Shown here one piece after another: positions 54,365-63,315 of a stretch of DNA of 64,000 bases. Under the pieces are notes generated by a model. The model ran no database searches and was not told the origin of the DNA. It saw only the letters and a list, made by a program, of their open reading frames with translations. The translations under genes were made by a program, and so were the position numbers. Each line of letters opens with the position of its first letter. Positions within the stretch are counted from its first letter, which is position 1. The DNA comes from Roseiarcus sp963717215 (lineage in GTDB: Bacteria; Pseudomonadota; Alphaproteobacteria; Rhizobiales; Beijerinckiaceae): NCBI GenBank assembly GCA_963717215.1, contig CAVQVS010000006.1:682001-746000 (forward strand). The letters are read 5' to 3'.

Positions 54365-55477
54365 GCCGGCATCCTCGCGAGCGGCCGGACAAGGGCTAAA
54401 AGTGCTCGACGGAAGATCAGCGCCAGAGCCCCGAGGCAAGCCGCGACCGGAATCGCCCACACGAAGACGGAGGCGGACGATATGCCGACGGCGAGGGTCG
54501 TGGCCGCAATCCCAAGCATGCGCACGCCGGCAAACGCGAGCACCGCTCCCGCGATGGCAACCCCTCGTCCCTGACGGGTCGTCCGCGCCTCTCCAAGCGC
54601 CGCAAAAGCAATCAGACCGCCCGCAACAGCGTAGAGCGGGCTGGCCAGGCGGTCGAGCAGTTCGCTGCGAATATGGCCAAACAGGGCAGGATCGGCTTGA
54701 TCCTTGGCGTCCGGCGCCATCAATTGCGCCGTCGTGCGCTCGCGCGGTCGTTTGATCGCGCTGACCGCGTGCATGAACTGCGACAGATCGATCGTGTAGT
54801 CGTCAAAGGTCACCATCGACGTGTCACCGGCTGACTGTGGCCGCAACAAGACGCCCTTGGACAGCTGAAGATAGCTCGCCCCGTTTCGATCGACCGTTTT
54901 TCCAGCCTCGGCAATGTACGTCGTGACCTTTGTCAGATCACGCAGATCCTGCATAAACACGCCGTGAAGAGCCCCGTCGGGCGTGCGCTCGCGAAAGTGG
55001 AATACGAACCCCTGTTCGAGTTGTGAGAAAGCGCCTGGACGGGCGAAGTTGGCGATGAAATCTGCGTGAATGAACGTGGTCAGATTCTCGATCGCGCCGA
55101 AACTCCAGGGCAGAACCTGGATATAGAGGACGGCGACGATCGCGAACACGGCGGCTGAAAGCACCGCCAGCGGGCGCAATAGCCGGGCAGGCGACATGCC
55201 CGAAGCAGCCATGACGACGAGTTCGCTGTCGCCATTGAGCTTGTTGAGGGTGTAAAGAATGCCCGCGAACAGCGCCACCGGCGCAAGAAAGGCGATGAGC
55301 GAGGGAAGCGCCAGCGTCGTGATCAGGAGAAACAACAGAATGGTCTGACCCTTGCTGGTGATCAGATCGATCTGCCTGCAGGGCCTGGGTGACCCACACG
55401 ACTCCGGTCAGGACGACCAGGCCTGAAAGGCAGGCTGTCGTCGCCGTCCTCAGCAAATAGCGCTCGATCTGGATCAT
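54361..55477 (-). CDS. lptF: LPS export permease LptF, frame broken near 55375
   Basis: The partner permease of LptG. The N-terminus MIQIERYLLRTATTACLSGL and the first membrane span (VVLTGVVWVTQALQ) are in one frame. After a single extra base near 55375 the protein continues with QIDLITSKGQTILLF and then LALPSLIAFLAPVALFAGIL, in the other frame, through the conserved NKLNGDSELVVMAASG to the C-terminal spans. The start is at 55477. It is divergent from pepA, the usual arrangement. Confidence 0.9.
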
Positions 55478-55738
55478 CGCGGCCGCGTCGTCCGGAAATG
55501 CGACGAGCGCGCATCAGCGCGCGCCGTCCCGGCGCAGCGCTTGCCCCATGTGCCCATTCGTTGCAAGACGGCCTGCTCCCGCTGGCGATGTTTGACCCGA
55601 ACCGGCGCAAATGTGACGCCCAATCGGGGCGGCTTATTGACGAGCGCGGCAAACCCCCCGATATGTCGGCGCCGCTGCCGGCGACGTCCTGTCGGCTGGC
55701 CTTACATCGTCAAATCCGGACAAGGATACGCGTCGGTT

Positions 55739-57239
55739 ATGAGCGGATCGGTTAAGATCGCCTTCGGATCCCTGTCCGCCGCCAAAGGCAGCGCCCTGGT
55801 GGTCTTCGTGGGGGCTGACATGAAACCTGCGCCCGCAGTGACGGCGCAGTTCGGCGATCTCGAACCCCTCATCCGCGCCGCAGCGAAGGCGTCCAACTTT
55901 CGCGCCGCCCAGCGCAGCACCCTCGACATCCTGGCCCCCGCCGGCCTCGACGCATCCCGGCTGGTGGTTGTCGGCGTCGCTCCGGGCAAGGACAACGCCC
56001 CGGTCGACTTCATGACGCTCGGCGGCTTCGTCTTTGGCAAGATAAGCGGAGCGAAGCGGGTCGAAGTCGCCTTCGAGGCGCCCTCGGGAACGTGGGACGG
56101 CCCGGCGGCCGCCGATTTTGCCCTCGGCCTTCGCCTGCGCGCCTACCGATTCGATAAATACAAGACACGCAAGAAGGACGCGGAAGAGAACGGCGTCGAT
56201 GCACCCGATTTCGTCATCGGTTCGAGTCACGCTCTCGCCGCGCGGGCAGCCGCACAGGAGCGCTTCGCCGTCGCCGAAGGCGTTGAGCTGGCGCGCAATC
56301 TCGTCAACGAGCCGCCCAACGTCCTCTTTCCCCTGGAATTCGCGGCGCGCGCCAAGGCGCTGGAGAAGCTCGGCGTCATCGTGGAGACGCTTGACGAGAA
56401 AGCGATGGGCAAACTGGGGATGAACGCGCTGCTGGCGGTCGGTCGAGGGTCGGCGCGCGAGAGCCGCCTCGTCACGATGCGCTGGAACGGGTCGCGATCA
56501 AAGCGGGCAAAACCCCTTGCAGTAGTGGGAAAGGGCGTCTGTTTCGATTCCGGCGGCATCTCGATCAAGCCTTCTGCCGGCATGGAGGACATGAAGGGCG
56601 ACATGGGCGGCGCGGCCTGTGTCGTCGGGCTCATGCATGCGCTTGCCGCGCGCAAGGCGAAGCTCAACGTGGTCGGCGTTATCGGCCTGGTTGAGAACAT
56701 GCCCGACGGCGACGCCATCCGTCCGGGAGACATCATCACCTCGATGTCGGGGCAGACGATCGAGATCGTCAACACGGACGCCGAAGGCCGGCTCGTTCTG
56801 GCCGACGCGCTCTGGTACACGCAGGAAACCTATGCCCCGCGAGCGATCATCGACCTTGCGACGCTCACCGGCGCCATCATTGTCGCGCTCGGCGCCGAGG
56901 TGGCTGGACTCTTTTCCAATAATGACGAGCTCGCCCAGCGGCTCGCCGCCGCGGGCGACGCTTCGGGCGAGAAGGTCTGGCGCATGCCGCTCGGCGCGGC
57001 CTACGACAAGATGATCGATTTCCCGATTCGCCGACATGAAGAATACCGGGGGCCGCCATGGCGGCTCGATCACAGCGGCGCAGTTCATTCAGCGATTCGT
57101 CAAAGAGACGCCGTGGGCGCATATCGACGTTGCCGGCACGGCGATGGGTTCCGCGCCCTCCGACATCAATCAGTCCTGGGGTTCGGGCTGGGGCGTGCGT
57201 CTCCTCAATCGTCTCATCGCCGACTCTTACGAAGATTAG
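55739..57239 (+). CDS. pepA: Leucyl aminopeptidase PepA, frame broken near 57022
   Basis: An M17 metallo-aminopeptidase of about 500 residues that removes N-terminal residues from peptides. The metal site is present: KGVCFDSGGISIKP, GDMGGAA, and NTDAEGRLVLADAL. The frame is lost near 57022 after YDKMIDFPI. The next frame continues with MKNTGGRHGGSITAAQFIQR and then HIDVAGTAMG, and stops at 57239. The start ATG 55739 (MSGSVKIAFG) has AAGGA upstream; the earlier in-frame start is a shadow. It is divergent from lptF. Confidence 0.9.
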
Positions 57240-57284
57240 GTTCTCGTTTACCTATTGATTCGAGAATCAGGCGGAAGGGGTCAG

Positions 57285-57818
57285 ATGCGGATTCGGTCCA
57301 CGATCTTCGCGCTTGGCGCCGCCTGGATGGCCTCAGTTGGGCCGGCGTGGGCGATCGCAGGATGCGACGCCTTTTCAAACAGCCTGCGGTCCGAAGCCAG
57401 CGACATGCAGGTCGAGTTGGGACGGGCTGTCGTCGTATCCCGGACGCGCTCCGGCGCCGATATGTTCGACATCACCACCAAGGTGGACGTCGATGGAACC
57501 CTCTCTTGTCGCGGCGACCAGTTTCTCCGCTTCGAGGCGCGTATCGGCGAACCGGCGAACGCCCGCACGACCACGAATTTCGAACGCTTTCAGGTCGCGG
57601 CCCTGAAGGCCGCGCTGGGGTGGGACGCGGCCAAGAGCCGCAGCGTCCTGCGTGGCATGAGCACGGACGCGGGCGAATACCTCGCCGCCTCGCGCGAGCG
57701 GGGCGATGTGTATATCGCCGGCAAGACTGAAGAGCACGTGCCCGGCGGCGTGAGCCTCGGGCTGATGGCGAGCGGATCCGACCGCACCTTCGTCATCGTC
57801 GGCCCCGCGGGCCAGTGA
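57285..57818 (+). CDS. Exported protein of unknown function
   Basis: A 177-residue protein with a signal peptide (MRIRSTIFALGAAWMASVGP then AWA) and a short mature region starting IAGCDAF. No domain is recognised. GGAAGGGG lies before the ATG. Its stop overlaps the holC start by four bases, so the two are translationally coupled, which argues that this is a real gene between pepA and holC. The role cannot be deduced. Confidence 0.72.
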   Translation: MRIRSTIFALGAAWMASVGPAWAIAGCDAFSNSLRSEASDMQVELGRAVVVSRTRSGADMFDITTKVDVDGTLSCRGDQFLRFEARIGEPANARTTTNFERFQVAALKAALGWDAAKSRSVLRGMSTDAGEYLAASRERGDVYIAGKTEEHVPGGVSLGLMASGSDRTFVIVGPAGQ

Positions 57819-58264
57819 GCGAGATCCGCTTTTACCATCTCGAACAGCGACGGGTCGACCAGGCGCTGCCGACTTTGCTCGAGCGCGCCATCGAGGAGGG
57901 CCGGCGGGTCCTCGTGCGGACTTCGTCCGACGAAATGGTCGCTGCTCTCAACGAGCGGCTGTGGACCTACGACGACGCGAGCTTTCTTCCCCATGGCGCG
58001 GCCGGCGACGGCGATCCGATGGAGCAGCCGATCTTTCTGACGAGCGAACTCGCGAACCCCAACGCCGCGACCATGCTCGTTCAGCTTTCCGGCGCTGAGG
58101 CGAGCGACGCCGACGATTCGTTCGATCTCGTCGTTCTCCTGTTCGACGGCCGCGACGAGACCGCGCTTGCCCATGCGCGGGGCGAATGGCGCCGCCTCAA
58201 GGACCTTGGCCGCGCGATCAGCTACTGGCGCGAGAGCGAAGGCGGCTGGGAGCAGGCGCGGTAA
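57815..58264 (+). CDS. holC: DNA polymerase III chi subunit HolC
   Basis: A 149-residue subunit that links the clamp loader to SSB. The family pattern RFYHLEQRRVDQALPTLLERAIEEGRRVLVRT, LNERLWTYDDASFLPHG and IFLTSELANPN is clear. It starts with GTG at 57815, overlapping the preceding stop by four bases. pepA-holC is a common order in alphaproteobacteria. It is followed directly by the large inverted repeat. Confidence 0.92.
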   Translation: MSEIRFYHLEQRRVDQALPTLLERAIEEGRRVLVRTSSDEMVAALNERLWTYDDASFLPHGAAGDGDPMEQPIFLTSELANPNAATMLVQLSGAEASDADDSFDLVVLLFDGRDETALAHARGEWRRLKDLGRAISYWRESEGGWEQAR

Positions 58265-58265
58265 G

Positions 58266-59070
58266 TTTGGATTGTCTTGGGCCGACCCGTTTTGGCGGCA
58301 AATCTCCCTGTTTTTAAGCCTTGATTTCCTTGGATTTCCTTGGATTCTCTCGTCCGAAATGAGACTTATCAATGGGTTACGCGCGATTTTCGTTGAAATA
58401 TTTTTCAGCGCGGTTTTTCCCCCAAAATTCGCCGCGGGGAACCGCAAACCACCTATCCTAATAGGCAAAAACGCGGGATCGTTCATGAGGGCAAGCTTGC
58501 CCTGATTTCTGATTTTCTTCAATCCATTGTCGACGCTTATAGCGATAGCTGTTGTTCAGGCTGTTTTTCGCTGCGGCTCCCACGTCCTGGCCGGACTTGA
58601 CCCGGCCATCCACGCGTTCAACGCGTCGAAATGGCGAGAGCGATTTGCAAGGACAAAAAAACTTAGTTCCTCCAAGCCTTTGTTTCATCCGCCGGAACGC
58701 TCTCGGAAAGGGCGCAGCGTGGATGGCCGGGTCAAGCCCGGCCAGGACGGCCCGAGCGCAAAGATCCGACCGCGCAACCTCAATCAACAGCTATCGCGAC
58801 AAGCGCCGCGAACTTTTTGCTAAAAATCGATTTGTGCTAAGCTTGGTTGATGAACAATTCTGCCTATCCACAAGTGCTCAGCCAAAGGTTCGCGGGCTTC
58901 GGACGCCAAAAAGGCGTACGAAAATATTTTCGTCGATTTTTCCGTTTAACCTATTGATAAGTCTCGATTCGGACGAGAGAATCCAAGGAAATCCAAACAA
59001 ATCCAACCCTCATAAACTGGGGATTTTGCAGCAAAACCATGACAAACCAAGGATTTCCAAGTCCGCTCAA
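58266..59070. repeat. Large imperfect inverted duplication
   Basis: No gene is present. The left half is repeated in reverse in the right half around a centre near 58665. Arm pairs are 58332-58373 with 58953-58994 (40 of 42 bases), 58542-58554 with 58785-58797 (13 of 13), 58584-58615 with 58717-58748 (31 of 32) and 58635-58642 with 58698-58705. Weaker similarity reaches the holC end on one side and about 59070 on the other. The 58584/58717 arms resemble a palindromic element common in alphaproteobacteria (CCGGCTTGACCCGG type). It could be a MITE-like foldback element without a transposase gene, or an inverted duplication of a REP region. Confidence 0.8.
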
Positions 59071-59145
59071 CGAAACGGAGCTCGCGGGCCCCGCTGAGAG
59101 CAAGCGTCCACCCCATCCCAAGGCGCGATATTAAAATAACCTAAT

Positions 59146-60237
59146 CTAAATGTTATCTGTTGGATCGACAGCCGCACCTTCCGACCCGGCCCAGAAGCGC
59201 GCCCGGGAGCCGACCAGTTCGCCGATCCGGTTCAGCCCGCGGGCCTCGACGGCGCGGCTCAAGCCTCGGAGGATCTCCTCGACAACGCCAGGGCCTTTAA
59301 GCGCAAGGCCGGTGTAGAGTTGCACCAGGTTCGCGCCCGCCTCGATCTTGGCGATCGCAGTCTCCGAATCCTCGACCCCGCCGCAGCCGATCAGCGGCAT
59401 CGCTCCGCCGGTCAGGAGATAAGCGCGCGCCAGAAGGCGCGTCGACGGCTCGAACAGCGGGCGCCCGGATAGGCCGCCGCTCTCAGCGCAATTCCTGGAG
59501 GTGAGCGTCGCTGGCCGCGCGACCGTGGTGTTCGAGACGATGAGGCCGTCAATGCGGCGGGTGAGCGCTGTTGCGACGATGTCCTCGAGCCCGCTGGCGT
59601 CGAGATCGGGCGCGATCTTGAGCATCAGCGGGCGGCGCGGCTCGGTCTTGTCGCGGGCCTCCACCACCCGGGCGATCAGGTCGTCGAGCGCCTCGCGCCG
59701 CTGCAGATCGCGCAGCCCCGGCGTATTGGGCGACGAGATGTTGATGGTCAGATAGTCGGCGACGCCGGCGAAGGTCCTGACGCCGAGCACGTAATCCTCG
59801 ACGCGGTCGGCGGCGTCCTTGTTGGCGCCGAGATTGACCCCGATGAGGCCAGGGGGGCGGCGATCGAGCCGGGCGCGGGCCCGCTCGAAGCCTTCGTTGT
59901 TGAAGCCGTATCGGTTGATGACTGCGGCGTCCTCGTGCAGGCGGAACAGCCTCGGGCGGGCGTTGCCTCCTTGAGGCTGCGGCGTCAGCGTGCCGACCTC
60001 GACGAAGCCGAAGCCGAGCCGGAGCATCGCGCCCGGAACCTCGGCGTTCTTGTCGAACCCGGCCCCGAGGCCCAGCGGATTGGGGAACTTCAGCCCGAGA
60101 ACCTCGGCCGAAAGCCTGGGATCGGAAGCCGGCGCCTGAGCGGGCGGGGCGATCTTCAACCCGTTGATCGCCGCGCGATGGGCCGTCTCCGCCGGCAGGC
60201 GTCGCAGAACAGGGCCCGCGACCTTGGCCAGCCTCAT
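59146..60237 (-). CDS. pyrD: Dihydroorotate dehydrogenase (quinone), class 2, PyrD
   Basis: A 363-residue membrane-associated flavoenzyme of pyrimidine synthesis. Marks are GLKFPNPLGLGAGFDKNAEV, FVEVGTLTPQPQGGN, RLFRLHEDAAVINRYGFNN, NISSPNTPGLRDLQ with the catalytic Ser region, and KIAPDL. The end (ALKGPGVVEEILRGL) is typical of class 2. Its start overlaps the upstream DUF952 gene stop by four bases. Confidence 0.95.
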   Translation of the reverse strand: MRLAKVAGPVLRRLPAETAHRAAINGLKIAPPAQAPASDPRLSAEVLGLKFPNPLGLGAGFDKNAEVPGAMLRLGFGFVEVGTLTPQPQGGNARPRLFRLHEDAAVINRYGFNNEGFERARARLDRRPPGLIGVNLGANKDAADRVEDYVLGVRTFAGVADYLTINISSPNTPGLRDLQRREALDDLIARVVEARDKTEPRRPLMLKIAPDLDASGLEDIVATALTRRIDGLIVSNTTVARPATLTSRNCAESGGLSGRPLFEPSTRLLARAYLLTGGAMPLIGCGGVEDSETAIAKIEAGANLVQLYTGLALKGPGVVEEILRGLSRAVEARGLNRIGELVGSRARFWAGSEGAAVDPTDNI

Positions 60238-60575
60238 GGCTGAAGGCTTCCGAACGCGTGGCGCCCGTCGGAGCCGAGCGGCAGGGGACGCGACCAGAGG
60301 ACGGCGCTCATCGGGAGGCTCGCGTAAAGGTGAGGAAAGAGCGCCCCGCCCCGCGACGGCTCCCAGCGCAAATCATCGCCCAAAGCGTCCGCGTCAATGG
60401 CGGCAAGGGTCAAGTCGCCTCGGCCGGCGAACCATTTGGCCGCGGTTTCCGGCGCCTGCTCCGCAGTCGAGAAATGGATGAAGCCGTCGGCGCGATCAAT
60501 CGTCGCGCCTGCAAAGACGCCGGCCGCCTGGGCTTCAGCCCATTCCTCGGTGGCCACGATCTTATAGACGACCAT
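60234..60575 (-). CDS. DUF952 family protein
   Basis: A 113-residue protein with the DUF952 pattern IVATEEWAEAQAAGVFAGATIDRADGFIHFSTAEQ and the WEPSRGGALFPHLYASLPMSAV block. It resembles some glutathione S-transferase-associated proteins, but the function is unknown. The stop overlaps the pyrD start by four bases. The two are an established pair in alphaproteobacteria. Confidence 0.9.
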   Translation of the reverse strand: MVVYKIVATEEWAEAQAAGVFAGATIDRADGFIHFSTAEQAPETAAKWFAGRGDLTLAAIDADALGDDLRWEPSRGGALFPHLYASLPMSAVLWSRPLPLGSDGRHAFGSLQP

Positions 60576-60685
60576 TCTCGACCGGGGCGCCGCAAAAGCC
60601 CGTCACGCGCCATGATCGGCGGCAACGGCTGCGCGTGGTACGACCCCTCCATCCATTCAGCGGCCCGCGGACGGACCGGACTCGC

Positions 60686-62185
60686 TCACTCTTGGAGCAT
60701 TCGTTTCAAAAGCTCAAGCTCCTCACGCAAGGTCGTATCGGTGTGCGACAGCGCCTCAATCTTGCGCACCGCATGCAGGACCGTTGTATGGTCGCGGCCG
60801 CCGAAGCGTCGCCCGATTTCCGGCAACGAGCGCAGGGTCAGGATCTTGGCCAGGAACATCGCCACCTGGCGCGGCTTGACGACGGCTGCGGTGCGCCGCG
60901 AGGAGAGAATGTCGGCGCGCGAGACGCTGTAGTGGCTGGCGACCAGCTTCTGGATATCCTCGATCTTCACCCGTTTGAGTTCATGCGTCCGAATGAGGTC
61001 GCGGATTGCGGTTTCCGCCGTTTCCACCGTCAGCGCGGGACCCGTCGGCGTAAAGTGCGCCCGCAGCCGATTGACCGCGCCTTCCAGATCGCGGCCGTTC
61101 GAGCGAATGGCGCGCGCGACAAAGGCCAGAATGTTCGGCGAAACGTCGAAATTTGGGTCCTCCGCGCGCGCAGCGGCGACCCGCGCCTCCAAAATCTTCA
61201 GTCGCAAGGGTTCATCAAGCGCGCCCACCTCGACGCAAAGGCCGACGCCGAGGCGCGAGCGGATGCGTTCATCGAGCGATTCGAGATCGTTCGGAGGACG
61301 GTCGGCGGCGACGATCACCTCGCGTCCCGCGTCGAGCAACGCATTGAGCGCGTGGCCGAATTCGGCCTGGATGTTTTTGCCCTGCAGGAACTGCGCGTCG
61401 TCGAAGATGAGCAGGTCGATCCCCCGCAGCCGCTCCTTGAAGGCGATCGCCGTCTGCGACTGGAGGGCGGCGACGAAGCCGTACATGAATTTTTCCGCAG
61501 TCAGATAGATGACCGAACGCCCTTGTTGAGCTGCGATATGGGCGACGGCCTGCAAGAGATGGGTTTTGCCGAGGCCGACGGCGGAATGGAGATAGAGCGG
61601 ACAAAAAGCCGGCGTCTTGCCCCGATCCGGATTGGCGACGCGCTGCACCGCGCTGAAGGCGAGTTCATTCGACCGCCCAACCTGGAAAGTGGCGAAGGTC
61701 AGCCGCCGATCGAGGGGGGATCCGGTCAAGGCGTCGCCGACCACGACCGCGGCGGACGTTCGGTTGGGTGAGCGGCGATCGGTCGCGGCGCGATCGACCG
61801 GGAGTTCCGCCGGCTTGACCGCAGCCTTCGCGGGCGCGGCGCAGTCGGGTGGCGCACCTCTGGTCAGTGGCGCAAGCGCCGCCGACGAGCGCACTGAAAT
61901 AAGGATTTGCCCGACCGGGCCAACTTCGGCGTTGAGCGCCGACGCCACGTGTCCCGCATAATGGGTCACGATCCAGCTCTTGAGAAAGCGGGTCGGAACG
62001 GAGAGACGGGCCTGCCCCGATCCGACGGACTCTAGCGTGAGGCTCCCAAACCAGCTGTTGAAAACAGCATCGCCTACCTCGGCTCGCAAGCGATCGCAGC
62101 AGCGCCGCCATGCTTCGCCAAAAGGAGGGCCGCCGGAGCCGCCGTGGTCAAAGCGATCCGGATTGGGTTCGTCATACATATCCAT
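60686..62185 (-). CDS. dnaA: Chromosomal replication initiator DnaA
   Basis: A 499-residue AAA+ initiator. Domain I begins near residue 20 (FGEAWRRCCDRLRAEVGDAVFNSWF). The linker is Ala/Pro-rich to about 150. The AAA+ core has HSAVGLGKTHLLQAV near residue 200, where the first Gly of the P-loop is replaced by Ser-Ala, then LLIFDDAQFLQGK (Walker B) and RSRLGVGLCVEV. The DNA-binding domain ends with the signature GGRDHTTVLHAV. The start at 62185 gives MDMYDEPNPDRF; the frame upstream is a shadow. No dnaN follows, and the origin is often far from dnaA in Rhizobiales. Confidence 0.95.
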   Translation of the reverse strand: MDMYDEPNPDRFDHGGSGGPPFGEAWRRCCDRLRAEVGDAVFNSWFGSLTLESVGSGQARLSVPTRFLKSWIVTHYAGHVASALNAEVGPVGQILISVRSSAALAPLTRGAPPDCAAPAKAAVKPAELPVDRAATDRRSPNRTSAAVVVGDALTGSPLDRRLTFATFQVGRSNELAFSAVQRVANPDRGKTPAFCPLYLHSAVGLGKTHLLQAVAHIAAQQGRSVIYLTAEKFMYGFVAALQSQTAIAFKERLRGIDLLIFDDAQFLQGKNIQAEFGHALNALLDAGREVIVAADRPPNDLESLDERIRSRLGVGLCVEVGALDEPLRLKILEARVAAARAEDPNFDVSPNILAFVARAIRSNGRDLEGAVNRLRAHFTPTGPALTVETAETAIRDLIRTHELKRVKIEDIQKLVASHYSVSRADILSSRRTAAVVKPRQVAMFLAKILTLRSLPEIGRRFGGRDHTTVLHAVRKIEALSHTDTTLREELELLKRMLQE

Positions 62186-62255
62186 AATGTGTCTCTGGCG
62201 ATGGTTGGACAGCCGACGTTGCGGCGATGCCATGGGAACGGACTTGCTCGACGCT

Positions 62256-62702
62256 TTAGGTTTGCGTCCAAGGCAACCCGCCCGCCTTCCACCCGCTGAC
62301 CCCCCCTCGCTGGCGTGAATCGCTGAGCGGGCCCTCGAACCCATCCGACACATTGAAACAGGGCGCCCACCCCGCGCTCGTCATCGCGGTTGCGGCGTGG
62401 CGCGACCGCGCGCCCGAACGGCACAAGAACAGGAGCGAGGCGCCACGCTCGACGCTTCCCGACTGGAGCAGCCCTTCAAGCCGGCCGGTAAAGTCGGCGT
62501 CGACCGCCATAGAAGGATAGCTTTGCCATTCCAAGAACAATGGCTTCTTGCCGATCGCTTGAATGTCCGGCGTCCCGACGTAAGTCCACTCGGCCTGGGT
62601 TCGGACATCGATCAGAATGGACGTTAAATCGCCGCTGAGCAGTGCATAAGCGTCGACCGCGAGAATATCTCCAGCATATCCAAGGAAGTTCTGATAAGAC
62701 AT
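62256..62702 (-). CDS. Rhodanese-like domain protein
   Basis: A 148-residue single-domain sulfurtransferase. The active-site loop is LFLCRSGARSRHAAT, and ILIDVRTQAEWTYVG and NVSDGFEG are typical. It may transfer sulfur in a cytoplasmic pathway, substrate unknown. The start at 62702 (MSYQNFLGYAGDIL) is preferred. It lies 70 bases upstream of dnaA on the same strand. Confidence 0.9.
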   Translation of the reverse strand: MSYQNFLGYAGDILAVDAYALLSGDLTSILIDVRTQAEWTYVGTPDIQAIGKKPLFLEWQSYPSMAVDADFTGRLEGLLQSGSVERGASLLFLCRSGARSRHAATAMTSAGWAPCFNVSDGFEGPLSDSRQRGGVSGWKAGGLPWTQT

Positions 62703-63315
62703 TGCTTCTCCCTCCGCAGCCCACACTGCGGATTTACCTTGGGTTCAATCTATTCCTGAAAGCGGGCCAACGAAAACGTTAGCCCCAATTTCTCGCCCAG
62801 ACCCGATGCGACCGCCCTTGTATCAAATTCTCGCGCTGAGCTGCTGTTCTTACTATCTACTTACGCTTACCTGCTCATAGACGCCAGACGGGGTCGCATT
62901 TTCTCTCGTTTCTTGCTGTTGTGAAGATTATGGCATGGGACAGGCGAGGACGCAACCTGACTTCTGGGACCAAGCAGCGCGCTCGGGGCGCTGAAAGTGG
63001 ACGAATATTGAACAGTTTAACTAAGTTTTAATGCAAGAGCTTGATTCAAGACACAAGATCGCAGGCGGGTTGTAACTTGCGATCGTCAAATTGCTTCGCT
63101 CTAGAAATGTAGCGCCGCTCGAATCGGTGCGACCGGATTGAGCGCTGACGCGAACTCGACTTTGCTTGGGGATTAAAGGTTTGGCAATTATGAATTTTTT
63201 GTGAGCGACTGACGACAGCCTCCGGCGTCGTTAATCCGTTGCAAAATTGTTATGTGTCGTCTCGGCGCCAGATTGACGTCGCTGGCGCGCCGAAACACAG
63301 AGCATGGAGATTAAC
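62703..63315. other. Non-coding region between the rhodanese gene and a membrane protein gene
   Basis: About 610 bases with no convincing gene. GC content is lower than average, with AT-rich runs near 62930-63080 and 63180-63260. It includes the upstream region of the rhodanese and dnaA genes. I looked for clustered TTATCCACA-type DnaA boxes and saw none. Confidence 0.4.

Noticed and set aside
58266..59070. Insertion sequence with transposase
   Set aside because: The inverted arms suggest mobility, but there is no ORF of transposase type inside, so it is listed as an inverted duplication only.
62186..63315. Replication origin near dnaA
   Set aside because: No cluster of DnaA boxes or AT-rich unwinding repeats was seen, and dnaA is often not at the origin in Rhizobiales.
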